A stretch of 64,000 nt of DNA from an uncultured Bacteroidales bacterium (GTDB lineage Bacteria > Bacteroidota > Bacteroidia > Bacteroidales > UBA1715). Shown in pieces: positions 20,691-29,415 of this stretch. Under the pieces are notes generated by a model. The model was not told where the DNA came from. It did no database searches and was given only the letters and a program-made list of their open reading frames with translations. Numbering within the stretch: position 1 is the first letter of the stretch; each line of letters opens with the position of its first letter. The stretch spans positions 45,437 through 109,436 of the forward strand of contig CALAUG010000040.1 of NCBI GenBank assembly GCA_937892155.1, in the 5' to 3' direction. The translations under genes and the position numbers were made by a program.

Positions 20691-21974
20691 ATGACAGTAC
20701 AAGAATTTTACGAAAGAATATTCCTAAAGTATCCTCACGTTTCAACTGATACGAGAACGATAGAGAAAGATTCAATCTTTATTGCTCTAAAAGGAGAGAA
20801 TTTCGATGGCAATCAATACGCATTGCAAGCATTGAAACAAGGTGCTGCATATGCAGTTGTTGAAGATGCCTCTATCTGTAATGATAGATGTGTATGCGTT
20901 GAAAATACTTTGAAATTTTTGCAAGATTTGGCTCATTATCATCGTATGCAATTGAATATACCAGTTATTGGTATTACGGGTACAAATGGAAAAACAACAA
21001 CGAAAGAGTTGGTTTCTACAGTTCTTGCACAAAAATATAAAGTTGAATATACTCGAGGTAATTTAAATAATCATATCGGTGTACCAATGACCCTGTTGTC
21101 TATTACCAAGGATGTAGAAATAGCAGTTGTAGAGATGGGGGCAAATCATCCTGGTGAAATTAAGACATTGGTGAATATAGCATGTCCTACGTACGGTTTG
21201 ATTACAAATGTTGGTAAGGCTCATTTGCTTGGATTTGGCAGTTTTGAAAATATCATAAAAACGAAGACTGAATTATATGAGTTTATTGCTTCTGTTGATG
21301 GAACTATTTTTATTGACGAAGACAATGAAAATCTAACCAACAATCTTCGTGGCGTCAAAAAACTCGAAACATATTCGTTTAATAAACAGTCAAAATATGT
21401 AGGAAAGATGCTGGATAATGCAATTTACGCAGCATTTGAATTTTCTCATAATTCCCATTCAATTTCGATATATTCCTCGTTGTATGGAGAATACAACGCA
21501 AAGAATATGTTGGCTGCAGCTTCTGTAGGTACATATTTTGGCGTCTCAATGGAGCAAATTAAAAATGCAATAACCAATTATGTTCCATCGAATAATCGCT
21601 CGCAAACGAAAAAAACGGCAACAAACACATTGATTCTTGATGCGTATAATGCAAATCCGACAAGTATGCGTGCTTCGTTGGAAACGTTTATCACAATGAA
21701 TGCTTTAAATAAATGTGTGATTTTGGGTGAAATGTTCGAATTGGGAGAGGCGTCTCAGAAGGAACATTTGGCAATTCTGGATTTGCTAAAAAAATCCTCA
21801 ATACAGCAGATGTTCTTGGTGGGGAATTGGCCTCATATAGATATTACGGCAAAATATTTTTCAACTTCCACAGAGTTGAAAGAGTATCTTCAAAAATCTC
21901 CTATACAAAATGCTACGGTACTTGTTAAGGGTTCCCGTGGCGTTAAGTTGGAAGTTGTGGTGGAAGTTTTATAG
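20691..21974 (+). CDS. murF: UDP-N-acetylmuramoyl-tripeptide--D-alanyl-D-alanine ligase
   Basis: About 427 residues. Adds D-Ala-D-Ala to UDP-MurNAc-tripeptide in the cytoplasm, the last cytoplasmic step of peptidoglycan precursor synthesis. The P-loop reads VIGITGTNGKTTTKEL; further Mur ligase marks are RGNLNNHIGVPMTLL, VVEMGANHPGEI, the catalytic-Lys region and DAYNANPTSMRASL in the C-terminal domain. I start at ATG 20691 (MTVQEFYERIF) rather than TTG 20673, which sits inside the gldJ terminator. The family is usually ~430-450 residues, so the length fits. Convergent with porW. Confidence 0.95.
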   Translation: MTVQEFYERIFLKYPHVSTDTRTIEKDSIFIALKGENFDGNQYALQALKQGAAYAVVEDASICNDRCVCVENTLKFLQDLAHYHRMQLNIPVIGITGTNGKTTTKELVSTVLAQKYKVEYTRGNLNNHIGVPMTLLSITKDVEIAVVEMGANHPGEIKTLVNIACPTYGLITNVGKAHLLGFGSFENIIKTKTELYEFIASVDGTIFIDEDNENLTNNLRGVKKLETYSFNKQSKYVGKMLDNAIYAAFEFSHNSHSISIYSSLYGEYNAKNMLAAASVGTYFGVSMEQIKNAITNYVPSNNRSQTKKTATNTLILDAYNANPTSMRASLETFITMNALNKCVILGEMFELGEASQKEHLAILDLLKKSSIQQMFLVGNWPHIDITAKYFSTSTELKEYLQKSPIQNATVLVKGSRGVKLEVVVEVL

Positions 21975-22059
21975 CTGTCCGTATAATTGATAAATACGAA
22001 ATTACCTGCGAAAGCACATTTCACAAAAGAGCATCAAACCGATATTACTTGATATAATC

Positions 22060-24750
22060 TCATTGTGCATAATATTCTTCGTAGAATTTTATGTACTTTG
22101 TGACGTCTTTATCTTGTAACAATGTTTGGTAATTTTTTTGTGAGATAACGTATTTGCTTGTGAATACTTTATCAATGCCCTCGTATAGCTCTGGATTATA
22201 TTCTATCAATTCTAAATAGCTCATTGCTTGCTTGTCGTTGGAAAGTGTTTTTACAAGCAACATGCTGTATTTAGAATCAATTTCTTTTATCTCAATCTCA
22301 AAGTTGAAGTTTGTGAAATAGTCAAGATTGTAGTTGATTAGATTGAATTTTAATCGGTTAAAATCAACAAATTCTTGTTTGCCGCTTACGACAAAATAGT
22401 GCGGAACATTTTCTTCAAACGTGTAAAGCTCTTTTTCTTCTGCTTGCTCTTCAGGCTTTGTTTCGGAATTAGTCTGACTTTGTGCTATAATAGCAGATTC
22501 GAAGGAAGCGTTACTTTCGTTAGAATTCAGATAGTTGACAATTTTTTTTGCGTATGCCGCTTCTTCGGTTTTAGCATTTTCTTTTATGAATGTTTCCAGA
22601 TTTTGTTTTAACGCATCGGTACCTTTTTGTTTCCCGTCTGCCATTGCTAATAATAATTTGAATTTGATTGCAAGATACGAATCTTCGTTTTGAGAAATGA
22701 TTGTCCTGCATTTACGATTTATAGTTGTAAAATCATTCTTCATATATGATTTGTAGCAATCTGCATATTCTTTTTCCAATTGTTTGTCGCGTAGTTTCAA
22801 GTTCTTTTGGAAATCAGGATCTGAAAGTGCTTTGGCGTAATTGCTTTCTGGATATTGAGAAATACAGTCACTTTTTGCAGTATTTGCTTTCGATGAATTG
22901 TTCGTCTCGGTATATAGTTGATACAAATAATAGAGAGCCATCGGTTTATATTCACTATTAGGGAATCTTTTGATAAATGCCTCCAGTGAACTGATTGCGT
23001 ATGGATAATCGTGAATAAGGTTCATATAGGCCATTCCTTCATTGAACATATAATTCTCAATTTTTGTGTTTGAAACTTTTTTTAGAGAATCGTTTAGAGG
23101 AAGATTTTGCAAGTAGTATTCTCTTGATTTTTTGTCGGTGACGAGTTTTTTCGTTTCTTCTGTATTTTCTTCATCTTCGTCAAGTTCATCGTCTTCGTCG
23201 TCGGCAAATAAATCTACAGCATTACTTTTGTTACTTCGCCGCCAGTTATCTTCAAGTGGGCGATTGCCCCAACGTTTGATGAATTCAGCTTTACCAAAGC
23301 TGGCAACGCTTTCGTTGTAGAAGTACCATTTGCCAGTAACTTTTTGGTTGTTTAGTCCAAATTCTTGATTATAAAGATTGGAGTTCATATTTGCAATCTC
23401 TTCTTCTTGTCTTTTCCTTTCTTCTTCTTGTTTAATTTTGTCAATAATTTTATCAATATACTTATTGCGCTCGACAGAGCTCATATTTGCTATTCGTTGT
23501 ACACTGTCTTCGTAGATGACACCATTATGGTTCTTTGCCAAAATATTGAGGTTTTCCGATTTTATTTTTATTTCTGCATAGTTTCTATATGTTTCAGGCA
23601 GTACGTTAATGCAGCTATCTAAATACGGTTGTGCTTCAACATATTTTCTGTATCCGTAGTAGATTTCACCAATAGATAAATATGAGATTGCTTTTTGTTG
23701 TTGGTTAGAAACACTTGTCTCTATTGATTTTTCATAGCATTCAATTGCATCATCTTCTTCTCCGTCAGCATAATAGACGTTTGCCATTGCAAAGTATATT
23801 TGGTCTTGATATTCTTTGTTCTTTTCATCACGCAGAAGTTTGTTTAAGGAATTTAATACGTCTTTGCTAGAAGAACTTCCATCGAATGCCGTTGCTTTAT
23901 TAATTTTTGCATTGAATGCGATGTCATATTTGGGATTCATTTTGATAACGGCATCATAATATTTTAGTGCGTTTGCGTTATCTCCGGCTTCTTGGTATAG
24001 TTGTGCAATGATGTAGTTATAACGAATTTTGACTTTCTTTTTGCGTGTGTTGTCGCAAGATTGAATAAGGTATTGAATTGCCTCGTCGTATTGTTTTTGT
24101 TGAATGGCTATGTCTGCTAATAGGGGATAGCATTCTTTTTTTATTTTTTCTGGAGTATTGTTGCTGTCATCCAACAATTTATCTATAATTTCTTTAGCCT
24201 CTTCGTATTGGTCCATTTCAACTTTTGTCTTTGCCATCCAAAGATTTGTTTCGTGGCAAATATCTTGTCCTTTGTACTCGTTTAGTACATATTGAAAGTT
24301 TTTTTGTGCTTCAAAGGTATTGTCTTTGTAGAAATATGCTTTCCCCATCAACAAATATGAGTCGTCAACCCATTTGTTGAATTCTCTTTGTGCGTAAAAT
24401 GTCTTTTGTCGTTGAGTAGAGGCTTGATGATTTGATTGAGGTTTTGATGTGATGGAGTGTTCTTTTATAACTTTTGCCGATTTCTCCAGTGCTTTATCCA
24501 TATCGCTGGAAATACCGGAGTACAATGATTTTTCTTTATAGTAAAATACAGGTAAAATATCGTTGAATGGTTCTTTAAAATTATGTTCTAATGATTTTAC
24601 ACCAGTTTTATAGGCTTCTCTGCCATTGAAATAGATGTTGTATCGCGAGGTTATATTATGGTATGCTCTTGTTCTAAACGTGTTTTTCTTAGTAGAACAA
24701 CACGGTAGGAGTAACATGCAAGCCAATATTATATATATAATCCGTTTCAA
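22060..24750 (-). CDS. porW: Type IX secretion system lipoprotein PorW/SprE, TPR protein
   Basis: 896 residues. It has a lipoprotein signal (LLLPCCSTKK), then the diagnostic N-terminus RAYHNITSRYNIYFNGREAY of PorW/SprE proteins. TPR-type helical pairs run through residues ~125-400 (WVDDSYLLMGKAYFY, YPLLADIAIQQKQYDEAIQY, ALKYYDAVIKMNPKYD) and again at ~570-750. A very acidic stretch (ADDEDDELDEDEENTEE) lies near residue 520. PorW links the PorP/PorE complex to the rest of the T9SS trans-envelope machine in Porphyromonas. It lies convergent with murF, 4 kb from porP and gldJ. Confidence 0.9.
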   Translation of the reverse strand: MKRIIYIILACMLLLPCCSTKKNTFRTRAYHNITSRYNIYFNGREAYKTGVKSLEHNFKEPFNDILPVFYYKEKSLYSGISSDMDKALEKSAKVIKEHSITSKPQSNHQASTQRQKTFYAQREFNKWVDDSYLLMGKAYFYKDNTFEAQKNFQYVLNEYKGQDICHETNLWMAKTKVEMDQYEEAKEIIDKLLDDSNNTPEKIKKECYPLLADIAIQQKQYDEAIQYLIQSCDNTRKKKVKIRYNYIIAQLYQEAGDNANALKYYDAVIKMNPKYDIAFNAKINKATAFDGSSSSKDVLNSLNKLLRDEKNKEYQDQIYFAMANVYYADGEEDDAIECYEKSIETSVSNQQQKAISYLSIGEIYYGYRKYVEAQPYLDSCINVLPETYRNYAEIKIKSENLNILAKNHNGVIYEDSVQRIANMSSVERNKYIDKIIDKIKQEEERKRQEEEIANMNSNLYNQEFGLNNQKVTGKWYFYNESVASFGKAEFIKRWGNRPLEDNWRRSNKSNAVDLFADDEDDELDEDEENTEETKKLVTDKKSREYYLQNLPLNDSLKKVSNTKIENYMFNEGMAYMNLIHDYPYAISSLEAFIKRFPNSEYKPMALYYLYQLYTETNNSSKANTAKSDCISQYPESNYAKALSDPDFQKNLKLRDKQLEKEYADCYKSYMKNDFTTINRKCRTIISQNEDSYLAIKFKLLLAMADGKQKGTDALKQNLETFIKENAKTEEAAYAKKIVNYLNSNESNASFESAIIAQSQTNSETKPEEQAEEKELYTFEENVPHYFVVSGKQEFVDFNRLKFNLINYNLDYFTNFNFEIEIKEIDSKYSMLLVKTLSNDKQAMSYLELIEYNPELYEGIDKVFTSKYVISQKNYQTLLQDKDVTKYIKFYEEYYAQ

Positions 24751-24789
24751 TGTTTAGACTATCCTGTGTATAACTAAAAAAAAGGGCTT

Positions 24790-25773
24790 TTATTTTATTG
24801 AATTATAATGATTTTTGAACCATTCTGTTGTCAATGCAATACCCTCTTTGACGAAAATTTCTGGTTCGTATTGTAATATTCTTTTGGCTTTTTCTATTGA
24901 GGCAAGAGAGTTTTTAATATCTCCTTTGCGTGCTTCAGCATAGATTGGCTGTATTTCTTTAACAGCCCTGTCATATTTTGATAAACTATCAATAATACAT
25001 TGGGTTAGTGTTGTTAAGTCAATAGATTCGTTGCAGGCTACATTAATATGTTCATGCCTGTTTTGCAGGCTTGCTTCACCGGCAAGCATATTTGCTTTCA
25101 CAACATTTTTAACGTAAGTGAAATCACGTGACTGTTTCCCGTCTCCGTATATTGTCGGCTGTTTATGTTCTAATAACAAATTGATGAATTTGGGAATGAC
25201 CGCAGCATAGGCACCGTTAGGATCCTGATGTGGACCAAATACGTTAAAATAACAAAGTCCAATAGTTTCAATGTCATATAATGCGGAGAAATTCTTTGCG
25301 AACAAATCATTTGCGTGTTTCGTAACTGCGTAGGGTGAGAGGAGGTTACCTTTTTTATCTTCTGTTTTTGGGGAATAGTCAGCATCACCGTATGTAGAAG
25401 ATGAACTGGCATAGATAAATCGTTTAACACCTTCATTTTTTGCTGCAGTCAACATATTAACAAATCCTAAAATGTTGACGTGTGTGCTTGTTACAGGGTC
25501 TGCAATAGAACGAGGGACCGAACCAAGAGCAGCCTCTTGATAAATTAAGTCTTTATCTTTTACAGCCTGTTCGCATGTTGAATAATCGCGAATATCGCCT
25601 TCTATTAGTGTGAAACGGGAATTATCGAAAAAACGTTCAATGTTTTTCCGATATCCCGTTGAAAAGTTGTCTAAACAAGTAACTGTATTATTGTTTTCCA
25701 ACAATGCTTCAATAAGGTTTGAACCAATAAATCCGGCACCGCCTGTAACCAATATGTTCTTGTTTGTCAGCAT
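24790..25773 (-). CDS. UDP-N-acetylglucosamine/UDP-glucose 4-epimerase-type SDR (WbpP/TviC-like)
   Basis: 327 residues, an extended short-chain dehydrogenase. The NAD-binding motif is ILVTGGAGFIGSNL; the active-site Ser and Tyr-x-x-x-Lys are in YASSSSTYGD and SPYAVTKHAND. The sequence EAALGSVPRSIADP and FNVFGPHQDPNGAYAAVIP match WbpP/TviC enzymes that interconvert UDP-GlcNAc and UDP-GalNAc for surface polysaccharide, more than classical GalE. No other polysaccharide genes are nearby. It sits one base downstream of rny and is probably co-transcribed with it. Confidence 0.86.
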   Translation of the reverse strand: MLTNKNILVTGGAGFIGSNLIEALLENNNTVTCLDNFSTGYRKNIERFFDNSRFTLIEGDIRDYSTCEQAVKDKDLIYQEAALGSVPRSIADPVTSTHVNILGFVNMLTAAKNEGVKRFIYASSSSTYGDADYSPKTEDKKGNLLSPYAVTKHANDLFAKNFSALYDIETIGLCYFNVFGPHQDPNGAYAAVIPKFINLLLEHKQPTIYGDGKQSRDFTYVKNVVKANMLAGEASLQNRHEHINVACNESIDLTTLTQCIIDSLSKYDRAVKEIQPIYAEARKGDIKNSLASIEKAKRILQYEPEIFVKEGIALTTEWFKNHYNSIK

Positions 25774-25774
25774 A

Positions 25775-27310
25775 TTATTTAGCGTAATTAATAGCTCGTG
25801 TTTCGCGAATAACTGTAATTTTGATTTGACCAGGATAAGTCATTTCTTCCTGAATTTTCTTTGCTATATTCATAGATAGAATTTCAGCTTCAGAATCGCT
25901 TACTTTTTCTGCGCCAACAATTACGCGAAGTTCACGTCCAGCCTGAATAGCGTATGTTTTTAATACGCCAGGGTAAGAAAGAGCTATATTTTCAAGGTCT
26001 TTCAAACGTTTGATGTAAGATTCAACAATTTCGCGGCGTGCACCTGGACGGGCACCAGAAATAGCATCACAAACTTGGACAATAGGAGCAATAAGTGTTT
26101 CCATTTCAATTTCTTCGTGGTGTGCACCGATTGCGTTGCATATTTCTGGACGTTCTTTGCATTTTTCTGCCAAGTCCATACCAGACAATGCGTGTGGTTT
26201 TTCGTCATCTTCTTCAATGACTTTACCAATATCGTGTAACAAGCCTGCACGTTTTGCGTTTTTAGAGTTCAATCCTAATTCTGCTGCCATAATACCGCAT
26301 AGTTTCGCAGTCTCTTTTGAGTGTTGCAAAAGGTTCTGTCCGTACGATGAACGATATTTCATACGTCCAATGTGACGGATTAAATCAGGATGTAACCCGT
26401 GGATACCCAAGTCAATTGCAACGCGTTTGCCAGTCTCGATAATTTCTTCTTCTACTTGTTTACGTGTCTTTTCTACTACTTCTTCAATTCTTGCTGGGTG
26501 AATTCGACCATCTGTTACTAATTGGTGAAGTGACAAACGAGCAATTTCACGACGAACAGGATCGAAACCAGAAAGGATGATTGCGTCTGGAGTATCATCG
26601 ACAATGATTTCGATACCAGTAGCAGCTTCCAATGCACGGATATTTCTTCCCTCACGGCCGATAATGCGTCCTTTTACTTCGTCGCTTTCAATGTTGAATA
26701 CAGAAACAGAATTTTCTGCGACGTGTTCTGTTGCTGTTCTTTGTATTGTCTGGATAACTATCTTTTTGGCTTCTTTGTTGGCTGTCATTTTAGCTTCGTC
26801 CATAATCTCATTGATTAAAGACATTGCTTCTGTTTTTGCTTCAGCTTTCAAAGAATCAATTAATTGTTCCTTTGCATCGTTTGCAGACAAGCCAGAAATC
26901 GTTTCAAGTTGTTCTACTTGTTGTTTGTGAAGTCTTTCAAGATCTTCAGATTTTTTTTCGTTAATCTGGATTTGATTATTCAGGATTTCTTTTTGATTAG
27001 CGATTTCCTGATTTTTGTGCTGAATCTCATCAAGTTTTGTTTGTAATGATGCCTCCTTTTGCTTTATGCGGTTTTCAGCCTGAGCGATTTTATTGTTTCG
27101 TTCGTTGATTTGTTTGTCGTTTTCAGACTTCATCTGCAGAAACTTTTCTTTGGCTTGAAACATTCTTTCTTTTTTGAGTGCTTCGGCTTCTTTTTCAGCT
27201 TCGCTGATGATAGAGGTTGCTTTAGATTTTAGAAATATTTTTTGTATTACAAATGCAAGAGCTACTCCCGCACAAAATGTAATGATGCTAATAATAATGG
27301 TTGTTGACAT
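25775..27310 (-). CDS. rny: Ribonuclease Y
   Basis: 511 residues, standard length. A single N-terminal membrane helix (TIIISIITFCAGVALAFVI) is followed by a long coiled coil (residues ~30-170), a KH RNA-binding domain with GRIIGREGRNIRALE near residue 215, and an HD phosphohydrolase domain (HSKETAKLCGIMAAELGL, AGLLHDIGKVIEEDDEK). RNase Y is the membrane-bound endonuclease that starts mRNA decay. The structured RNA and zapA upstream form the usual Bacteroidales neighbourhood. Confidence 0.97.
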   Translation of the reverse strand: MSTTIIISIITFCAGVALAFVIQKIFLKSKATSIISEAEKEAEALKKERMFQAKEKFLQMKSENDKQINERNNKIAQAENRIKQKEASLQTKLDEIQHKNQEIANQKEILNNQIQINEKKSEDLERLHKQQVEQLETISGLSANDAKEQLIDSLKAEAKTEAMSLINEIMDEAKMTANKEAKKIVIQTIQRTATEHVAENSVSVFNIESDEVKGRIIGREGRNIRALEAATGIEIIVDDTPDAIILSGFDPVRREIARLSLHQLVTDGRIHPARIEEVVEKTRKQVEEEIIETGKRVAIDLGIHGLHPDLIRHIGRMKYRSSYGQNLLQHSKETAKLCGIMAAELGLNSKNAKRAGLLHDIGKVIEEDDEKPHALSGMDLAEKCKERPEICNAIGAHHEEIEMETLIAPIVQVCDAISGARPGARREIVESYIKRLKDLENIALSYPGVLKTYAIQAGRELRVIVGAEKVSDSEAEILSMNIAKKIQEEMTYPGQIKITVIRETRAINYAK

Positions 27311-27356
27311 AATAAATCAATATATAATAAATAAAAAACTCATATTGTTTCAAATC

Positions 27357-27470
27357 CAGAAAACCCCAAAATCAACAGGGTTAGAGAGTATGCCGATTCT
27401 GATTTCCACTGATCCGAAGATCTCCCGAAGGAGTGAGGCCTATCATAGGCGGCTGTAACTGATCTCTTTG
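27357..27470 (-). ncRNA. Candidate 6S-type (SsrS) small RNA between zapA and rny
   Basis: The 224-base gap between zapA and rny is rich in stems on the minus strand. The 5' AGAGA pairs with a 3' TCTCT; inside it GCCG pairs with CGGC; within this lie CCTATgATAGG, CTCC-TTCG-GGAG and GATC-TTCG-GATC hairpins, the latter two with stable UUCG loops. It ends in an AACCC...GGGGTTTT hairpin at 27361-27382 that looks like a terminator. A TATTTTCG box (minus strand, 27473-27480) could be its -7 element. I recall 6S RNA being annotated at this zapA-rny position in Bacteroidales; the identification rests on that and on the structure, not on a covariance search. Ends are approximate. Confidence 0.55.
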
Positions 27471-27534
27471 TGCGAAAATAAATGTCGAGTTTTCCGCGAA
27501 TGAAAGAAACAATACGAGTAATTATGTATTTCTT

Positions 27535-27828
27535 CTATTGATTTATTTTAATAAATTCATCAAGTTCTTCACACAACCGTTCAATATCATCTCCAATTTC
27601 ATTTTGTTGGAGATTTTGTTCTGTGCCCAGTAATTTGCTTGCGAACTGTAGACCAACCATGGCTAAAATATCCTGAGCATCTTTTTTCGGGTAGGCTTGA
27701 CGAAGTTTCGTGGCCAAATCGTTCATGCGTTTTGCTGCTTCACGAAAGCGTTCTTCATCGCTCCATTGAATGTTCAATGGATATTCCCGTTCAAGGATAG
27801 AAAGCCGTATGGGTAGTTTGTCGCTCAT
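27535..27828 (-). CDS. zapA: Cell division protein ZapA
   Basis: 97 residues. Starts with a short beta-domain (RLSILEREYPLNI) and continues as the ZapA coiled coil (FREAAKRMNDLATKLRQAYPKKD, then DILAMVGLQFASKLL). ZapA binds FtsZ and bundles its filaments at midcell. Length and layout are typical. It overlaps the upstream small coiled-coil gene by 4 bases (ATGA). Confidence 0.9.
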   Translation of the reverse strand: MSDKLPIRLSILEREYPLNIQWSDEERFREAAKRMNDLATKLRQAYPKKDAQDILAMVGLQFASKLLGTEQNLQQNEIGDDIERLCEELDEFIKINQ

Positions 27829-28124
27829 TTATTTAATAATGCAATACAAGAATCTATTTCACGTATAATTCCATCAATATATTTTCGAGCGGATTTATCA
27901 TCTGTCTCGCCCGACGAATCAGATACAGCCTTTGCTATTTGCAAAGTCTTTATTTTATTCTCTAATTCACTTATTGTGTTTTGTTGTTGTTCTATAGTTC
28001 TTTTTAAATTTTCTTTTTCTTCTGTTAATTGTTTGTTTTGTGATTTCAAAACAGAAAACATTGACATCAAGACTGAAAGTTTAGCCTTTAGTTCTTCTAG
28101 TGCTATTTTAGAATCTTTTGCCAT
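27825..28124 (-). CDS. Small coiled-coil protein upstream of zapA
   Basis: 99 residues, predicted to be one long coiled coil (LKSQNKQLTEEKENLKRTIE, then NTISELENKIKTLQ) with a short C-terminal helix (YIDGIIREIDSCIALL). Its stop overlaps the zapA start, so the two are coupled; a partner role in the ZapA/FtsZ ring, perhaps like ZapB, is an inference from position and shape only. Cytoplasmic, no signal. Confidence 0.75.
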   Translation of the reverse strand: MAKDSKIALEELKAKLSVLMSMFSVLKSQNKQLTEEKENLKRTIEQQQNTISELENKIKTLQIAKAVSDSSGETDDKSARKYIDGIIREIDSCIALLNK

Positions 28125-28228
28125 TTTTATGTTTCAAACCTTTACAAATATACAAAACTTGTTACAAGTATTTTGACTTTTTACATTAAAAAAGAAAATT
28201 GTTTATAAAATACTGTCAGTCAATTCTT

Positions 28229-29284
28229 TTAGAAATTATATGAGAAACCAACACCCAAAATTTCCTTAAATTGAACCTTAGGTCCTTTCGTTATGTTTTC
28301 TCCTGTTAACTCATCAGGTACGATATTTTTGGTGTCATCATCGTACAACAAGTGTGCATTGAAACTGATACTGAAAAATTTATAGATTTTCCAAGTAATT
28401 AATGTTTCCCAGTCAACGTCAATATTCTGAGGATTTTCCAAATAGTTGGAGAATAAGTTTAATTTTGTTGTTACACCAATATTTTTCAACCATTCAGTGT
28501 TCCATTCCGTACGAGTGTACTGCAAACGAACATATCCACCAAGTTCATATTTCAAATTTTTACCAGATGTAAGTTTTATTTTGTCGCCATTTACGTCAAG
28601 AGAATCTGCGTCTCCAGCAAGATTTTGTAGATATGTGGCAGGATCAACACCAAAAGAACCTGCGTCAGCCAAATCTTGGTCGGTTACGAAAATGAAACGT
28701 GCCGTGATAGGCGAGATGTATGCGCTGAAATAGTTGTTTGGTTTGTAATCAAGTCCAATACCACCGGTTAAATATGCAGGAGCCATTGCTTTAGAAATGA
28801 CAGTGCTTGTTGTGTCACCAATCCAGTTTTTACCATCAGTCATTTGAGTCTTGAAATCTAACAATGCAGCGTAGTACCAGTTCTTGAATGCTAAACGTCC
28901 GTATTTTGAAACCAATTCGATTTTATCGTCAGTTTTCTTGAATGGACGGTCCCATTCCTTTCCGTTTGCTTCGAATGTTTTCTCTCCTTGACGCATAATA
29001 CCATATCCAAGGTCAAGAGAGTTGTCCCATGCATTTTTATCCTTTTTGTAATTTGCAAAAACACTGAAAATACCATTGATTGCAACAGAGTTATCACCAC
29101 CAGCTGCCCAGTTGTATAATCTTGTGTTTGTAAATTGTAAGTTTGTTAATCCACCAAATTTCCACCCGGTCACGGTGTCGGCAGAAACATTGTTTTTACG
29201 AAGTGCTTCTTCGTTATCTGTAATTTGAGCAAAACCAGAAACGCTCAGTCCTGTAATAAGGAGTGTAAAAAATATTTTTTTCAT
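28229..29284 (-). CDS. DUF3078 outer-membrane beta-barrel protein
   Basis: 351 residues with a signal peptide (LLITGLSVSGFAQ). The GGLTNLQFTNTRLYNWAAGG segment, with its Asn-Trp-Ala-Ala-Gly-Gly core, is the DUF3078 hallmark. The rest alternates polar and hydrophobic strands and ends in GVGFSYNF, an aromatic C-terminus expected of an outer-membrane barrel. The function of DUF3078 is not established. It is monocistronic between two gaps of about 105 and 130 bases. Confidence 0.85.
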   Translation of the reverse strand: MKKIFFTLLITGLSVSGFAQITDNEEALRKNNVSADTVTGWKFGGLTNLQFTNTRLYNWAAGGDNSVAINGIFSVFANYKKDKNAWDNSLDLGYGIMRQGEKTFEANGKEWDRPFKKTDDKIELVSKYGRLAFKNWYYAALLDFKTQMTDGKNWIGDTTSTVISKAMAPAYLTGGIGLDYKPNNYFSAYISPITARFIFVTDQDLADAGSFGVDPATYLQNLAGDADSLDVNGDKIKLTSGKNLKYELGGYVRLQYTRTEWNTEWLKNIGVTTKLNLFSNYLENPQNIDVDWETLITWKIYKFFSISFNAHLLYDDDTKNIVPDELTGENITKGPKVQFKEILGVGFSYNF

Positions 29285-29415
29285 TGAAAGTATCTTTTGT
29301 TAAAATTTTTGCAAAAATAGTGATTTGAAATGAAAAAAACTAAAAACTTGAATGTAAAAGTTTTAGAATACCTGTGGCAAAATTATGAAAGTCGTTAGTT
29401 TCGTACTTTATTGTG

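Noticed and set aside
23132..23320. Ser-rich plus-strand frame in porW
   Set aside because: The Ser run is the reverse of the acidic stretch (Asp/Glu codons) in PorW.
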